NCBI GenBank assembly: GCA_015490435.1
Contig: WFXV01000184.1
Location: 1-7,153, forward strand
DNA: 7,153 bases
Reading direction: 5' to 3'
DNA from: Thermaceae bacterium
Lineage (GTDB): Bacteria; Deinococcota; Deinococci; Deinococcales; Marinithermaceae
The notes beneath the pieces are model-generated. The model worked only from the letters and a program-made list of their open reading frames with translations, made no database searches and was not told where the DNA came from. Position 1 is the first letter of the stretch. The number at the start of each line of letters is the position of its first letter. Of this stretch, positions 1-6,572 are shown piece by piece. Made by a program: the position numbers and the translations under genes.

Positions 1-146
1 CGCCTACCGAAGTTCCGATGAGCGGGATGCCCACCTTCCCAAATGGCTTCACTACTACAACTGGCACCGGCCGCACTCCAGTCTGGGCAACCAAGCCCCT
101 GTCTCACGTTTAGGGCTTAAGGTGAACAACGTTGTGAGACTGCACA
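1..146 (+). mobile_element. Right end of an IS481-type insertion sequence (window-truncated)
   Basis: The window begins inside an insertion sequence whose transposase reads rightwards. The element probably ends at base 146: read from the other strand, the terminus starts TGTGCAGTCTCACAACG, and IS481-family ends typically begin with TGT and overlap the transposase stop region. The palindrome ACAACGTTGT lies at 126-135. CTCGAG, frequent elsewhere in the window, is absent from this segment. The left end and any target-site duplication are outside the window, so the exact boundary is inferred. Confidence 0.6.
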
Positions 147-151
147 TCTAG
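2..151 (+). CDS. IS481-family transposase, C-terminal 49 residues (5' part outside window)
   Basis: This is the end of a DDE (RNase H-fold, rve-type) transposase that would cut and join the ends of its own insertion sequence. The visible 49 residues include YYNWHRPHSSLG (residues 18-29 of the fragment), the C-terminal signature of IS481/IS3 integrase cores that follows the last catalytic Glu. The fragment closes with SRLGLKVNNVVRLHI, the NNV/NNL-type tail I associate with IS481 elements, then TAG at 149-151. The frame is open from the first base and ends where family members normally end, so this edge looks intact; whether the whole transposase is functional cannot be judged. Its last 42 bp overlap, tail to tail, the 3' end of the RES toxin on the other strand. 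IS3 OrfB is the alternative family, less likely because of the tail. Confidence 0.8.
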   Translation, partial: AYRSSDERDAHLPKWLHYYNWHRPHSSLGNQAPVSRLGLKVNNVVRLHI

Positions 152-676
152 ATACGAGCCGGTGCGGAGCCGATCGGGAAAGACCACCAGGTTGTACCCA
201 CGAAAATCCCGGGCGCTTGGCACCAAGAGCCCCTCGAAACCCGCTTTATGGGCAGCCTCTCCCACGCGCATCGAAACGGGAACCCGGCCCGAAGCCAGCA
301 CCCCTGCAAAGTCGGTACGCAATAGCGCCTCGAGGCTCGTGCACGCCCTCTCAGCAAAGCGCGCATCCACCAAGAGCAACCCCGAGAGGGCAAACCGCAC
401 CGAAAAGAGCACCATCGGCGGCTTGGGAAAACCCCGGAACCGCCCACCCAGGCTCAGAGCGTACCCCACCTCCCGAACCGCCAAGGCCGCGTCCTCGCTC
501 AGGTAGACCGCGGGCACGCCGGGCGGGTTCCAGCGTCCGCCTTTCCGGGCCGCCCCCGCGCCGGAGAGCAGGTTCCGGGGATCGGCGTAGCGTTTGGGGA
601 CCAACCGGTAGGCGGTCCCCGAACGCGAAACGGCCCCGGCCAGCGCCAGGGCCGTATCCAAACAAGATCCGTTCAT
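110..676 (-). CDS. RES-domain toxin of an Xre/MbcA-RES toxin-antitoxin pair, C-terminus altered by IS end
   Basis: This 188-residue protein has the RES domain of bacterial type II toxins. Characterised relatives degrade cellular NAD+ (MbcT-type phosphorylase or glycohydrolase) and stop growth unless bound by their antitoxin. Visible family residues are R24 in AYRLVP, GGRWN with R48, Y58 in VYLS, E69 in VREVGY and S154 in LLVPSARD, followed by GYNLVVFPD; these match the Arg, Tyr, Glu and Ser positions of the NAD-binding pocket, so the active site looks intact. The ATG at 676 is chosen because it overlaps the antitoxin stop as ATGA, giving translational coupling, with GAGGG 9 nt upstream; a longer in-frame reading to 757 would bury the antitoxin end. 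Residues 178-188 (VQSHNVVHLKP) lie in the probable IS terminus, so the native C-terminal tail seems to have been replaced. Function is inferred from family; activity of this copy is unknown. Confidence 0.9.
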   Translation of the reverse strand: MNGSCLDTALALAGAVSRSGTAYRLVPKRYADPRNLLSGAGAARKGGRWNPPGVPAVYLSEDAALAVREVGYALSLGGRFRGFPKPPMVLFSVRFALSGLLLVDARFAERACTSLEALLRTDFAGVLASGRVPVSMRVGEAAHKAGFEGLLVPSARDFRGYNLVVFPDRLRTGSYLDVQSHNVVHLKP

Positions 677-1032
677 AACGGGATGCCCTCTTTGAGGTTT
701 TGTACCACCATCCCCACCGCCTCGAGCCCCCGGGGCTCGGTCTGGATCAGTTCCCACGCCGACTTGCCCCCAAAGAGGGGACTCGGGGTCTTGAGCCAGG
801 CGCGGGCGGCCTCCTCGCTGCCGTAGAGCTCGATAAGGGTGGCCAGAATGCGCTCGAGCTCGGCGGCCCGCGCCTGGATCTTGGGAGCGTCGGGGTACTG
901 GTAGAGGAGCTGGCGGCTCGTCCCCACCGCTCGGGCCACCTGATGCACGCTCACCTGCAAGAACTCGGCGACGCGCCGGGCGTCGATCCTCCCGCGTTCG
1001 CTCCTGAGCTCGAGCAAGATCGTGTTTACCAT
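673..1032 (-). CDS. Xre/MbcA/ParS-family antitoxin (DUF2384 toxin-binding domain)
   Basis: This 119-residue protein is the antitoxin partner of the downstream RES toxin. Residues about 16-46 form a small helical DNA-binding-like region (VAEFLQVSVHQVARAVGTSR). Residues about 72-119 match the toxin-binding domain (DUF2384), seen in SPLFGGKSAWELIQTE and the closing LKEGIPL; in known pairs the end of this domain plugs the toxin's NAD pocket. Antitoxin first, then a 4 bp ATGA overlap with the toxin, is the usual order and helps keep antitoxin in excess. The start ATG at 1032 lies inside three tandem 11-12 bp repeats, which suggests autoregulation. The gene follows rdgB on the same strand after only 34 bp, so read-through from rdgB is possible; no clear separate promoter is visible. 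The family assignment is firm, the regulatory role inferred. Confidence 0.9.
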   Translation of the reverse strand: MVNTILLELRSERGRIDARRVAEFLQVSVHQVARAVGTSRQLLYQYPDAPKIQARAAELERILATLIELYGSEEAARAWLKTPSPLFGGKSAWELIQTEPRGLEAVGMVVQNLKEGIPL

Positions 1033-1052
1033 CGCCTTACCATCACCTTACC
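1019..1052 (-). repeat. Three tandem 11-12 bp repeats over the antitoxin start (possible operator)
   Basis: Read on the gene strand, GGTAAGGTGAT (1052-1042) is followed immediately by GGTAAGGCGAT (1041-1031) and then a degenerate third copy, GGTAAACACGAT (1030-1019). The unit length is about one turn of the DNA helix, so bound proteins would stack on one face. The second copy ends in the first two bases of the antitoxin ATG and the third covers codons 1-5; the AAGG segments could also serve as ribosome-binding sequence. Xre/MbcA-type antitoxins commonly repress their own operon, so an operator is the natural reading, but binding is inferred only. Confidence 0.5.
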
Positions 1053-1066
1053 ACGGACGAGCCCCC

Positions 1067-1678
1067 TCACTCCATGGGCCGGATCTCCCGGGGCGGCGGC
1101 CCGTCCTTCCAAGCCTCGAGCAGGGCCCGGATCGCCTTGCCCCGGTGGGAGTAGCGGGCCTTCTCATCCGGGAGCATCTCGGCAAAGGTGCGCCCCGCCT
1201 CGGGGACGAAGAAGAGGGGATCGTAGCCGAAACCAAGGTGGCCCCGGGGCGCCTCGAGGATCAGCCCCTCGGTCTCGCCGCGGTAGACCTCGAGGTGGCC
1301 GTCGGGATAGGCGAGCACGAGCACGGCGACGAAGCGGGCGGTGCGCTCCTCGAGGGGCACCCCCTTGAGCCGCTCGAGCAAGTAGAGGTTGCGCTCGACG
1401 TCACGCTTGAACCCCCCGAAGCGGGCGGAGTAGACCCCGGGCTCGCCGCCGAGGGCGTCAACCTCGAGGCCGGAGTCGTCGGCGAGCGAGGGCAACCCGG
1501 TCTGCTTGGCGGCGGCCGCCGCCTTGAGCATCGCGTTGTCCTCGAAGCTCATTCCGGTCTCCTCGGGGGGCGTGTAGGGAAGCTCGTCCGGGGTCACGAA
1601 GGTCCACCCGAGGGGGGCGAGGCCGCGTTTCAGCTCCCGGAGCTTGCCGGGATTGGTGGTGGCGAGAAAGACCTGCAT
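1067..1678 (-). CDS. rdgB: RdgB/HAM1-type dITP/XTP pyrophosphatase
   Basis: This 203-residue house-cleaning enzyme hydrolyses ITP, dITP and XTP to the monophosphate and pyrophosphate, keeping deaminated purines out of DNA and RNA. All family signatures are present in order: ATTNPGK at 6-12 (triphosphate binding), ETGMSFEDNA at 40-49, LADDSGLEVDALGG at 65-78 (metal-binding acidic pair D67/D68), GFGYDPLF at 149-156 and the SHRGKA base-recognition motif at 177-182. Length is normal for the family, with a short extra Pro/Arg-rich tail after about residue 190. The ATG at 1678 opens directly into the conserved first strand (MQVFLATTNPGK). It has AGGA 4 nt upstream and a TAAGCT -10-like element just before that. 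Transcription diverges from the cyclic-di-GMP gene; the toxin-antitoxin pair follows after 34 bp. Identity is essentially certain. Confidence 0.97.
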   Translation of the reverse strand: MQVFLATTNPGKLRELKRGLAPLGWTFVTPDELPYTPPEETGMSFEDNAMLKAAAAAKQTGLPSLADDSGLEVDALGGEPGVYSARFGGFKRDVERNLYLLERLKGVPLEERTARFVAVLVLAYPDGHLEVYRGETEGLILEAPRGHLGFGYDPLFFVPEAGRTFAEMLPDEKARYSHRGKAIRALLEAWKDGPPPREIRPME

Positions 1679-1686
1679 CCGTTCCT

Positions 1687-1692
1687 AGCTTA
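1687..1692 (-). promoter_or_regulatory. Possible -10 element of a near-leaderless rdgB promoter
   Basis: On the minus strand TAAGCT (TANNNT pattern) is followed by the 8 nt AGGAACGG and then the rdgB ATG. At this distance transcription would start at or within a few bases of the start codon, as described for many Deinococcota promoters. No good -35 hexamer is visible. The AGGA could instead act as a Shine-Dalgarno sequence if the real start site is further upstream. Confidence 0.4.
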
Positions 1693-1707
1693 CCGCCGAG
1701 GGGGTGC

Positions 1708-1713
1708 TAGACT
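1708..1713 (+). promoter_or_regulatory. Possible -10 element of a near-leaderless promoter for the cyclic-di-GMP gene
   Basis: TAGACT (TANNNT pattern) is followed by the 8 nt AGGGGAAC and the ATG at 1722, almost a mirror image of the arrangement before rdgB on the other strand. Bases 1681-1688 (GTTCCTAG) and 1712-1721 (CTAGGGGAAC) form an imperfect inverted repeat joining both start regions. The -35 region is not recognisable. The AGGGG may double as a ribosome-binding site. Confidence 0.4.
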
Positions 1714-1721
1714 AGGGGAAC

Positions 1722-3857
1722 ATGCGACGGAAGCGGGTCTGGCTTGCCGTCGGCCTCGGGCTCGCCCTCGCCTTTTTCGCCTTCTTCCCCCGCCTGCGCG
1801 AGGTCTTTGGCGAAGCCGCCCCGGTCTTCGCGGTCTTCTGGCTGGCTCCCCTGGGCTGGATGCTCGGGCCCCGGCTGGGGGCGCTCCTTGGCCTTTTGAC
1901 CGCGGTGCCCCTTTACCTCGAGGGCCACCCCTGGACCGACCTTCTCACCCTCCTGCCGGCGGCCGCCCTGGTGGCGGTCACCGCCGGCTGGATCGAGCGG
2001 CGCACCCGGATCCACGCCTTCCGCGAGCGGGCGCTCCGCTTCCTCGGGCACGTCGGCCTCCAGGCTGCCAACGCCGCCCACGCCGAGGAGCTCCTGGAAG
2101 GGGCGTTGGCGGCGGCCGTCGAGGCCGGGGGGTACCTGCTCGCCATGGTTTGGGAACGCACCCCTCAGGGTTTCCGCCCCCTGGTCTGGAAGCTGGGGGT
2201 GCCCGGCTACGACCTCGCCCCCCTCGGAGACGGCAAGCTCGCCATCGTCCACCACGGAAAGGTGGTGCGTGCCTTCGACCTCGATCGCCTCGACTGGGCC
2301 AAGACCGGCGCGGGGCAGGCGCTTTCCGCCGGTCGCTCGGTGGTCATTCCCGACGTGCGCCGGATCCCCCGCTACGCCTTCGCCGAAGCCGCCCAGCTTC
2401 TCGGCTACCGCTCGGTGGTGGCGGTGGCGATCAAAAGCGGCGACCGGGTCCGGGGCGCGCTGGCGGTGGCCGCCCCCGAGCCCAGCCCCCTGGCAACTGA
2501 GGAGTCCGAGCTCCTGGAGGAGGTGGGGGTGTTGCTCGGGAGCGCCCTCGAGCGGCTCGAGCTCAAGGAGCGCCTCCGCGCCCAGGCGATCACTGACGAG
2601 CTGACCGGCCTCTTAAACCGGCGCGGCCTCTTCGAGTGGGGCCAGGCGGTGCTCGACGCCGCCGCCCGGCGTCAGGTACGGGTGGCCCTACTTTACCTTG
2701 ACCTCAACCGCTTCAAGCAGATCAACGACGCCTTGGGGCACGCGGTCGGCGACCGGGTGCTGGTGGAGGCCGCCCGCCGGCTGCGCCAGGCGACCCGCAG
2801 CCGCGACCTGCTCGCCCGCTACGGGGGCGACGAGTTCGTGGTGCTTTTGGAGGGAAGCGGCGAGGTCGCCCTCAAGGTCGCGCACCGGGTGCAGCGCACG
2901 CTGGCCGAGCCCATCACCATCGGCGAGGAGACCTACCGCCTCTCGGCCAGCGTGGGTATCGCCCTCTTCCCGAGCGACGGCGAAAACATCGCCGAGCTTC
3001 TGCGCAAGGCCGACATCGCCATGTACCAGGCCAAGAAGCAGGGTGAGGCGGTGGTCTTCTTCGAGCCCAAGAGCGACCAGGCGGTGAAGGGCCGGGCCGC
3101 GCTCGAGCGCGCCCTGGTCCGGGCCATCGAGGAGCGGGCGATCCGCCCCTACTACCAGCCGATCCTCGACCGAGCGAGCGGCGAAGTATTGATGGTCGAG
3201 GCGCTGGCCCGCTGGCAGGTGAGCCCGGCGACCTTCGTCCCGCTCGCTGAAGAGGTCGGCCTCGCCTTCGAGCTCGACCGGCTGATCCTGGAGCAGGTCG
3301 TCGCCGACCTGGCCGAGTGGCGAGAAGCGGGGCTCAAGCTCTCCGCCAGCGTCAACCTCGCACCCCCAAGCCTCAACCACGGCGATCTCCTGCCCCTACT
3401 CCGCGACCTCCTGATCGCCTACGAGATCCCCCCGAGCAGGCTTGTGATAGAGGTCACCGAGTCCGCCTTCCTCGAACCCCGGGGGGAGGCCGCCCTGGAA
3501 AGGCTCCACCGGCTCGGGGTGCGGCTTGCGGTGGACGACTTCGGCACCGGGTACTCCTCGATCGAGCGGGTCCGCACGCTGCCGCTCTCCTTCCTCAAGG
3601 TGCCCCGGATCTTCATCCAGCGAGTGGACACCTCCAAGACCGACGCCGCCATCGCCTCAGGAATCCGGATGCTTGCCGCCGAGCTGGGTTTCGAGGCCAT
3701 CGCCGAAGGGGTGGAGACCGCCGCCCAGGCCGCCCGTCTGGCCGAGCTCGGCTACCGCTACCTGCAGGGCTTTTTCATTGCCGCCGCCATGCCCAAAGCG
3801 GAGATCCCCGCCTGGGTGGAAAAGCACGCCCGGCGGACTAGCGGGAAGCAGGCCTGA
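1722..3857 (+). CDS. Membrane-anchored GAF-GGDEF-EAL cyclic-di-GMP turnover protein
   Basis: This 711-residue protein probably makes and/or degrades the second messenger cyclic-di-GMP at the inner membrane. Three hydrophobic segments (about 5-22, 33-64 and 73-90) precede a charged linker. Residues about 110-285 look like a GAF-type sensor domain, followed by GGDEF (about 288-447) and EAL (about 470-700). The GGDEF half is intact: metal-site D327, G368-GDEF-372, and an inhibitory I-site RSRD (359-362) five residues upstream. The EAL half keeps E493-A-L, N545, E577, D605/D606 in DDFGTGYSS, K626, E662 in AEGVET and Q682, so most catalytic residues are present. Oddities: the usual LKID reads LKVP (626-628), losing the Asp, and the segment after EALARW is shortened. 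The gene sits between rph and rdgB on the opposite strand, and its last 20 bp overlap the rph 3' end. The sensed signal is unknown. Confidence 0.95.
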   Translation: MRRKRVWLAVGLGLALAFFAFFPRLREVFGEAAPVFAVFWLAPLGWMLGPRLGALLGLLTAVPLYLEGHPWTDLLTLLPAAALVAVTAGWIERRTRIHAFRERALRFLGHVGLQAANAAHAEELLEGALAAAVEAGGYLLAMVWERTPQGFRPLVWKLGVPGYDLAPLGDGKLAIVHHGKVVRAFDLDRLDWAKTGAGQALSAGRSVVIPDVRRIPRYAFAEAAQLLGYRSVVAVAIKSGDRVRGALAVAAPEPSPLATEESELLEEVGVLLGSALERLELKERLRAQAITDELTGLLNRRGLFEWGQAVLDAAARRQVRVALLYLDLNRFKQINDALGHAVGDRVLVEAARRLRQATRSRDLLARYGGDEFVVLLEGSGEVALKVAHRVQRTLAEPITIGEETYRLSASVGIALFPSDGENIAELLRKADIAMYQAKKQGEAVVFFEPKSDQAVKGRAALERALVRAIEERAIRPYYQPILDRASGEVLMVEALARWQVSPATFVPLAEEVGLAFELDRLILEQVVADLAEWREAGLKLSASVNLAPPSLNHGDLLPLLRDLLIAYEIPPSRLVIEVTESAFLEPRGEAALERLHRLGVRLAVDDFGTGYSSIERVRTLPLSFLKVPRIFIQRVDTSKTDAAIASGIRMLAAELGFEAIAEGVETAAQAARLAELGYRYLQGFFIAAAMPKAEIPAWVEKHARRTSGKQA

Positions 3858-4560
3858 TCTGCCGGTGCACCTCGCGCACCAGGGCGGGAATGCGCTCGAG
3901 CGCCAGGTCCACCATCCGCCGGTAGACGCCAAGCGGCACCGGCCGCCCCTCGCCCCCGCCGTGTACCTCGATGATCCCGCCCTCGTCGGTGGCCACCACG
4001 GTGAGGTCGGCGTGGGCGTTCTCGTCCTCGACCTGGGTGGGGTCAAGGAGGATCCGGTCGTTCCCCTGCCAGACGAGGCTCACGGCGGCGAAGGGCAAAA
4101 GCGGCCAGTCCTCGAGCTCGCCCTCTTTCAGCATGCGGTCAAGCGCGAGGTAAAGGGCGGCGTAGCCCCCGAGCAGGCTCGCCACCCGGGTGCTCCCGTC
4201 GGCCTGGAGCACGTCGGCGTCGATCACCACCGTGCGCCCGGGGAGGGCCTTCAAATCGAGGGCGGCGCGAAAGGCCCGGCCCAGAAAGCGTTGCACCTCC
4301 TGGGTGCGGCCGCCCAGCTTCTGCCGTTCGCGCTGGGTACGCACCCGAGTCGAGCGGGGCAGGAGGTTGTACTCCGCCATCAGCCAGCCCGCCCGCCGGC
4401 CCACGTGCCGCGGCACCCCCTCGGCCAGGGTCACCGTCACCAAAACCCGCGTCTTCCCCAGCTCCACGAGCGCCGAGCCCTCGGCGAACTCGGCGTAGTC
4501 CGGGGTGATCTTGAGGGACCGCATCTCGAGCGCCCCGCGTCCGTCCTTCCGGCTCGCCAC
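3838..4560 (-). CDS. rph: Ribonuclease PH (tRNA 3'-end processing exoribonuclease)
   Basis: This 240-residue phosphorolytic 3'-to-5' exoribonuclease trims the 3' tails of precursor tRNAs, using phosphate and releasing nucleoside diphosphates; relatives form a hexamer. Visible motifs are the N-terminal RKDGRGALEMR (4-14), the phosphate-binding GGRTQEVQRFLGRAFR at 83-98 (R85), DADVLQADGSTR at 114-125, and the acidic catalytic pair D179 and D185 in the VEDENAHADLTVV stretch. Length is typical. The start is a GTG at 4560, needed to include the conserved DGR segment; it has a strong Shine-Dalgarno sequence overlapping the ychF stop. It lies 14 bp after ychF and is almost certainly co-transcribed with it. 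Its 3' end overlaps the GGDEF-EAL gene by 20 bp tail to tail, so no room is left for a terminator between them. Confidence 0.97.
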   Translation of the reverse strand: MASRKDGRGALEMRSLKITPDYAEFAEGSALVELGKTRVLVTVTLAEGVPRHVGRRAGWLMAEYNLLPRSTRVRTQRERQKLGGRTQEVQRFLGRAFRAALDLKALPGRTVVIDADVLQADGSTRVASLLGGYAALYLALDRMLKEGELEDWPLLPFAAVSLVWQGNDRILLDPTQVEDENAHADLTVVATDEGGIIEVHGGGEGRPVPLGVYRRMVDLALERIPALVREVHRQIRPASR

Positions 4561-4566
4561 ACCCCA

Positions 4567-4574
4567 CCCCTTTC

Positions 4575-4576
<2 letters not shown>
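4567..4576 (-). promoter_or_regulatory. Ribosome-binding site of rph, overlapping the ychF stop codon
   Basis: Read on the minus strand, AGGAAAGGGG ends 6 nt before the GTG at 4560, and its first bases share the TAG stop of ychF. This supports the GTG as the true rph start and suggests that ribosomes ending ychF can reinitiate on rph. Confidence 0.6.
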
Positions 4577-5702
<1,126 letters not shown>

Positions 5703-5708
5703 GCCAAC

Positions 5709-5734
5709 TGAGGACTATACCCGAAGTATCCTCA
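5709..5734. promoter_or_regulatory. Dyad in the ychF/hydrolase divergent gap, with shared TATA core
   Basis: In the 42 bp between two divergent starts, TGAGGA (5709-5714) is mirrored by TCCTCA (5729-5734). Read on the minus strand, the inner bases extend pairing (GGATAC against GTAT, with a 3-nt bulge) around a TTCGG loop. The minus strand carries TATAGT (5719-5714), five of six matches to a -10 consensus, 11 nt before the ychF ATG. On the plus strand the same core reads TATACC, a weaker candidate for the hydrolase. -35 hexamers are poor on both strands. Either an operator or a bidirectional promoter would fit; neither is proven. Confidence 0.4.
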
Positions 5735-5740
5735 AGGAGG
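5734..5740 (+). promoter_or_regulatory. Strong ribosome-binding site of the alpha/beta hydrolase
   Basis: AAGGAGG lies 4 nt before the ATG at 5745 and fixes that start. The preceding TCCT (5729-5732) could pair with AGGA of the Shine-Dalgarno across only 3 nt, or with TGAGGA upstream, so alternative pairings might expose or hide the site. Confidence 0.6.
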
Positions 5741-5744
5741 AAAA

Positions 5745-6572
5745 ATGGCCACGCCCGAGGACCGGATCGAGGCCTATCGCCGCTTCCTCGAGGACCACCC
5801 GCCGCGGCGGGTCCAGGGGGTGGAGGTCTACGCGCTCGGGGAGGGCCCGGCGCTCCTCTTCCTCCACGGGATGGCGGGGGACGGCTCCGCCTGGTGGCAG
5901 CAGCTCGTCCACTTCAAGGACCGCTACCGGGTCCTCGCCCCCACCTACCCCGACACGAGGGACCTCTTCGACCTCGCCGAGCGCGTGCTCGCCGCCCTCG
6001 ACGCCCTGGGGGTGAGGCGGTTTGTGGTAGTGGGGAGCTCGCTCGGCGGCTACCTGGCCCAGTACCTAACGAGGCGCGTTCCCGAGCGAATCACCGCCGC
6101 GGTCTTCGCCAACACCTTTCCCCCCACCGAGGAAATCGAGCAGAAAAACCGCCCGCTCGTGCTCCTCGCCCGCCTCCTCCCCGAGCGCGTCGTGCAGGCC
6201 GCCTTCGTCCGGCACATCGAGCGGGTGATCGTCCCCGCCGGCGACCACGACCCCTTCCTCCGCTACTACCTCATGCAAAACGCCCGGCGGCTCAAAAAGC
6301 GAAGCCTGCTCGCCCGCTGGCGCGCGCTCACCAGCCGCTTCTCGCCGCCCGAGCCCGAAGTGCCCCACCTCCTGGTCGAGGCAACCAACGACCCCCTGAT
6401 CCCCGAGTCCCTGCGCGCGGCGCTCCGCGCCACCTACCCGAAGGCGAAGCGCTTCGTCTTCGAGGGCGGGGGGCACTTCCCCTACCTGAACCGGCCCGAG
6501 GCCTACAACGCGATGCTCAGGGACTTCCTCTCCTCCTCGGGGATCGCCTCGAGCCCGCCCTCGAGCAGGTAG
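5745..6572 (+). CDS. Alpha/beta hydrolase, maspardin-like
   Basis: This 275-residue cytosolic serine hydrolase has a complete catalytic triad: S99 in the nucleophile elbow GSSLGG (97-102), D216 in EATNDPLIP and H244 in GGGHFPYLNRP, with the oxyanion segment FLHGMAGDGSAWW at 39-51. A helical cap lies between about 125 and 200. The stretches GSSLGGYLAQ, a cap ending in LTSRF, and YPKAKRF...GGGHFPYL recall the maspardin (SPG21) branch of the superfamily more than typical esterases; this is from memory and not aligned. Substrate is unknown: ester, thioester or lactone are all possible. The fold ends at about residue 262 (MLRDFL); the last 13 residues are a Ser/Pro-rich tail read antisense through the rhodanese gene, with which it overlaps by 70 bp. 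It diverges from ychF and starts behind a strong Shine-Dalgarno sequence. Confidence 0.93.
   Translation: MATPEDRIEAYRRFLEDHPPRRVQGVEVYALGEGPALLFLHGMAGDGSAWWQQLVHFKDRYRVLAPTYPDTRDLFDLAERVLAALDALGVRRFVVVGSSLGGYLAQYLTRRVPERITAAVFANTFPPTEEIEQKNRPLVLLARLLPERVVQAAFVRHIERVIVPAGDHDPFLRYYLMQNARRLKKRSLLARWRALTSRFSPPEPEVPHLLVEATNDPLIPESLRAALRATYPKAKRFVFEGGGHFPYLNRPEAYNAMLRDFLSSSGIASSPPSSR

Noticed and set aside
126..135. ACAACGTTGT as an intrinsic terminator between transposase and toxin
   Set aside because: The stem is short, AT-containing and not followed by a T-run on either strand; it fits better as part of the IS terminus.
110..757. Longer toxin start at 757
   Set aside because: The extra 27 residues are Gly/Arg-rich and lie inside the antitoxin frame; the ATG at 676 forms the ATGA overlap expected of a coupled pair.
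1022..2500. Long 492-codon open frame on the plus strand
   Set aside because: It reads antisense through rdgB and out of frame through the GGDEF-EAL gene, has low-complexity Gly/Pro/Arg content and no family motif; typical spurious frame in GC-rich DNA.
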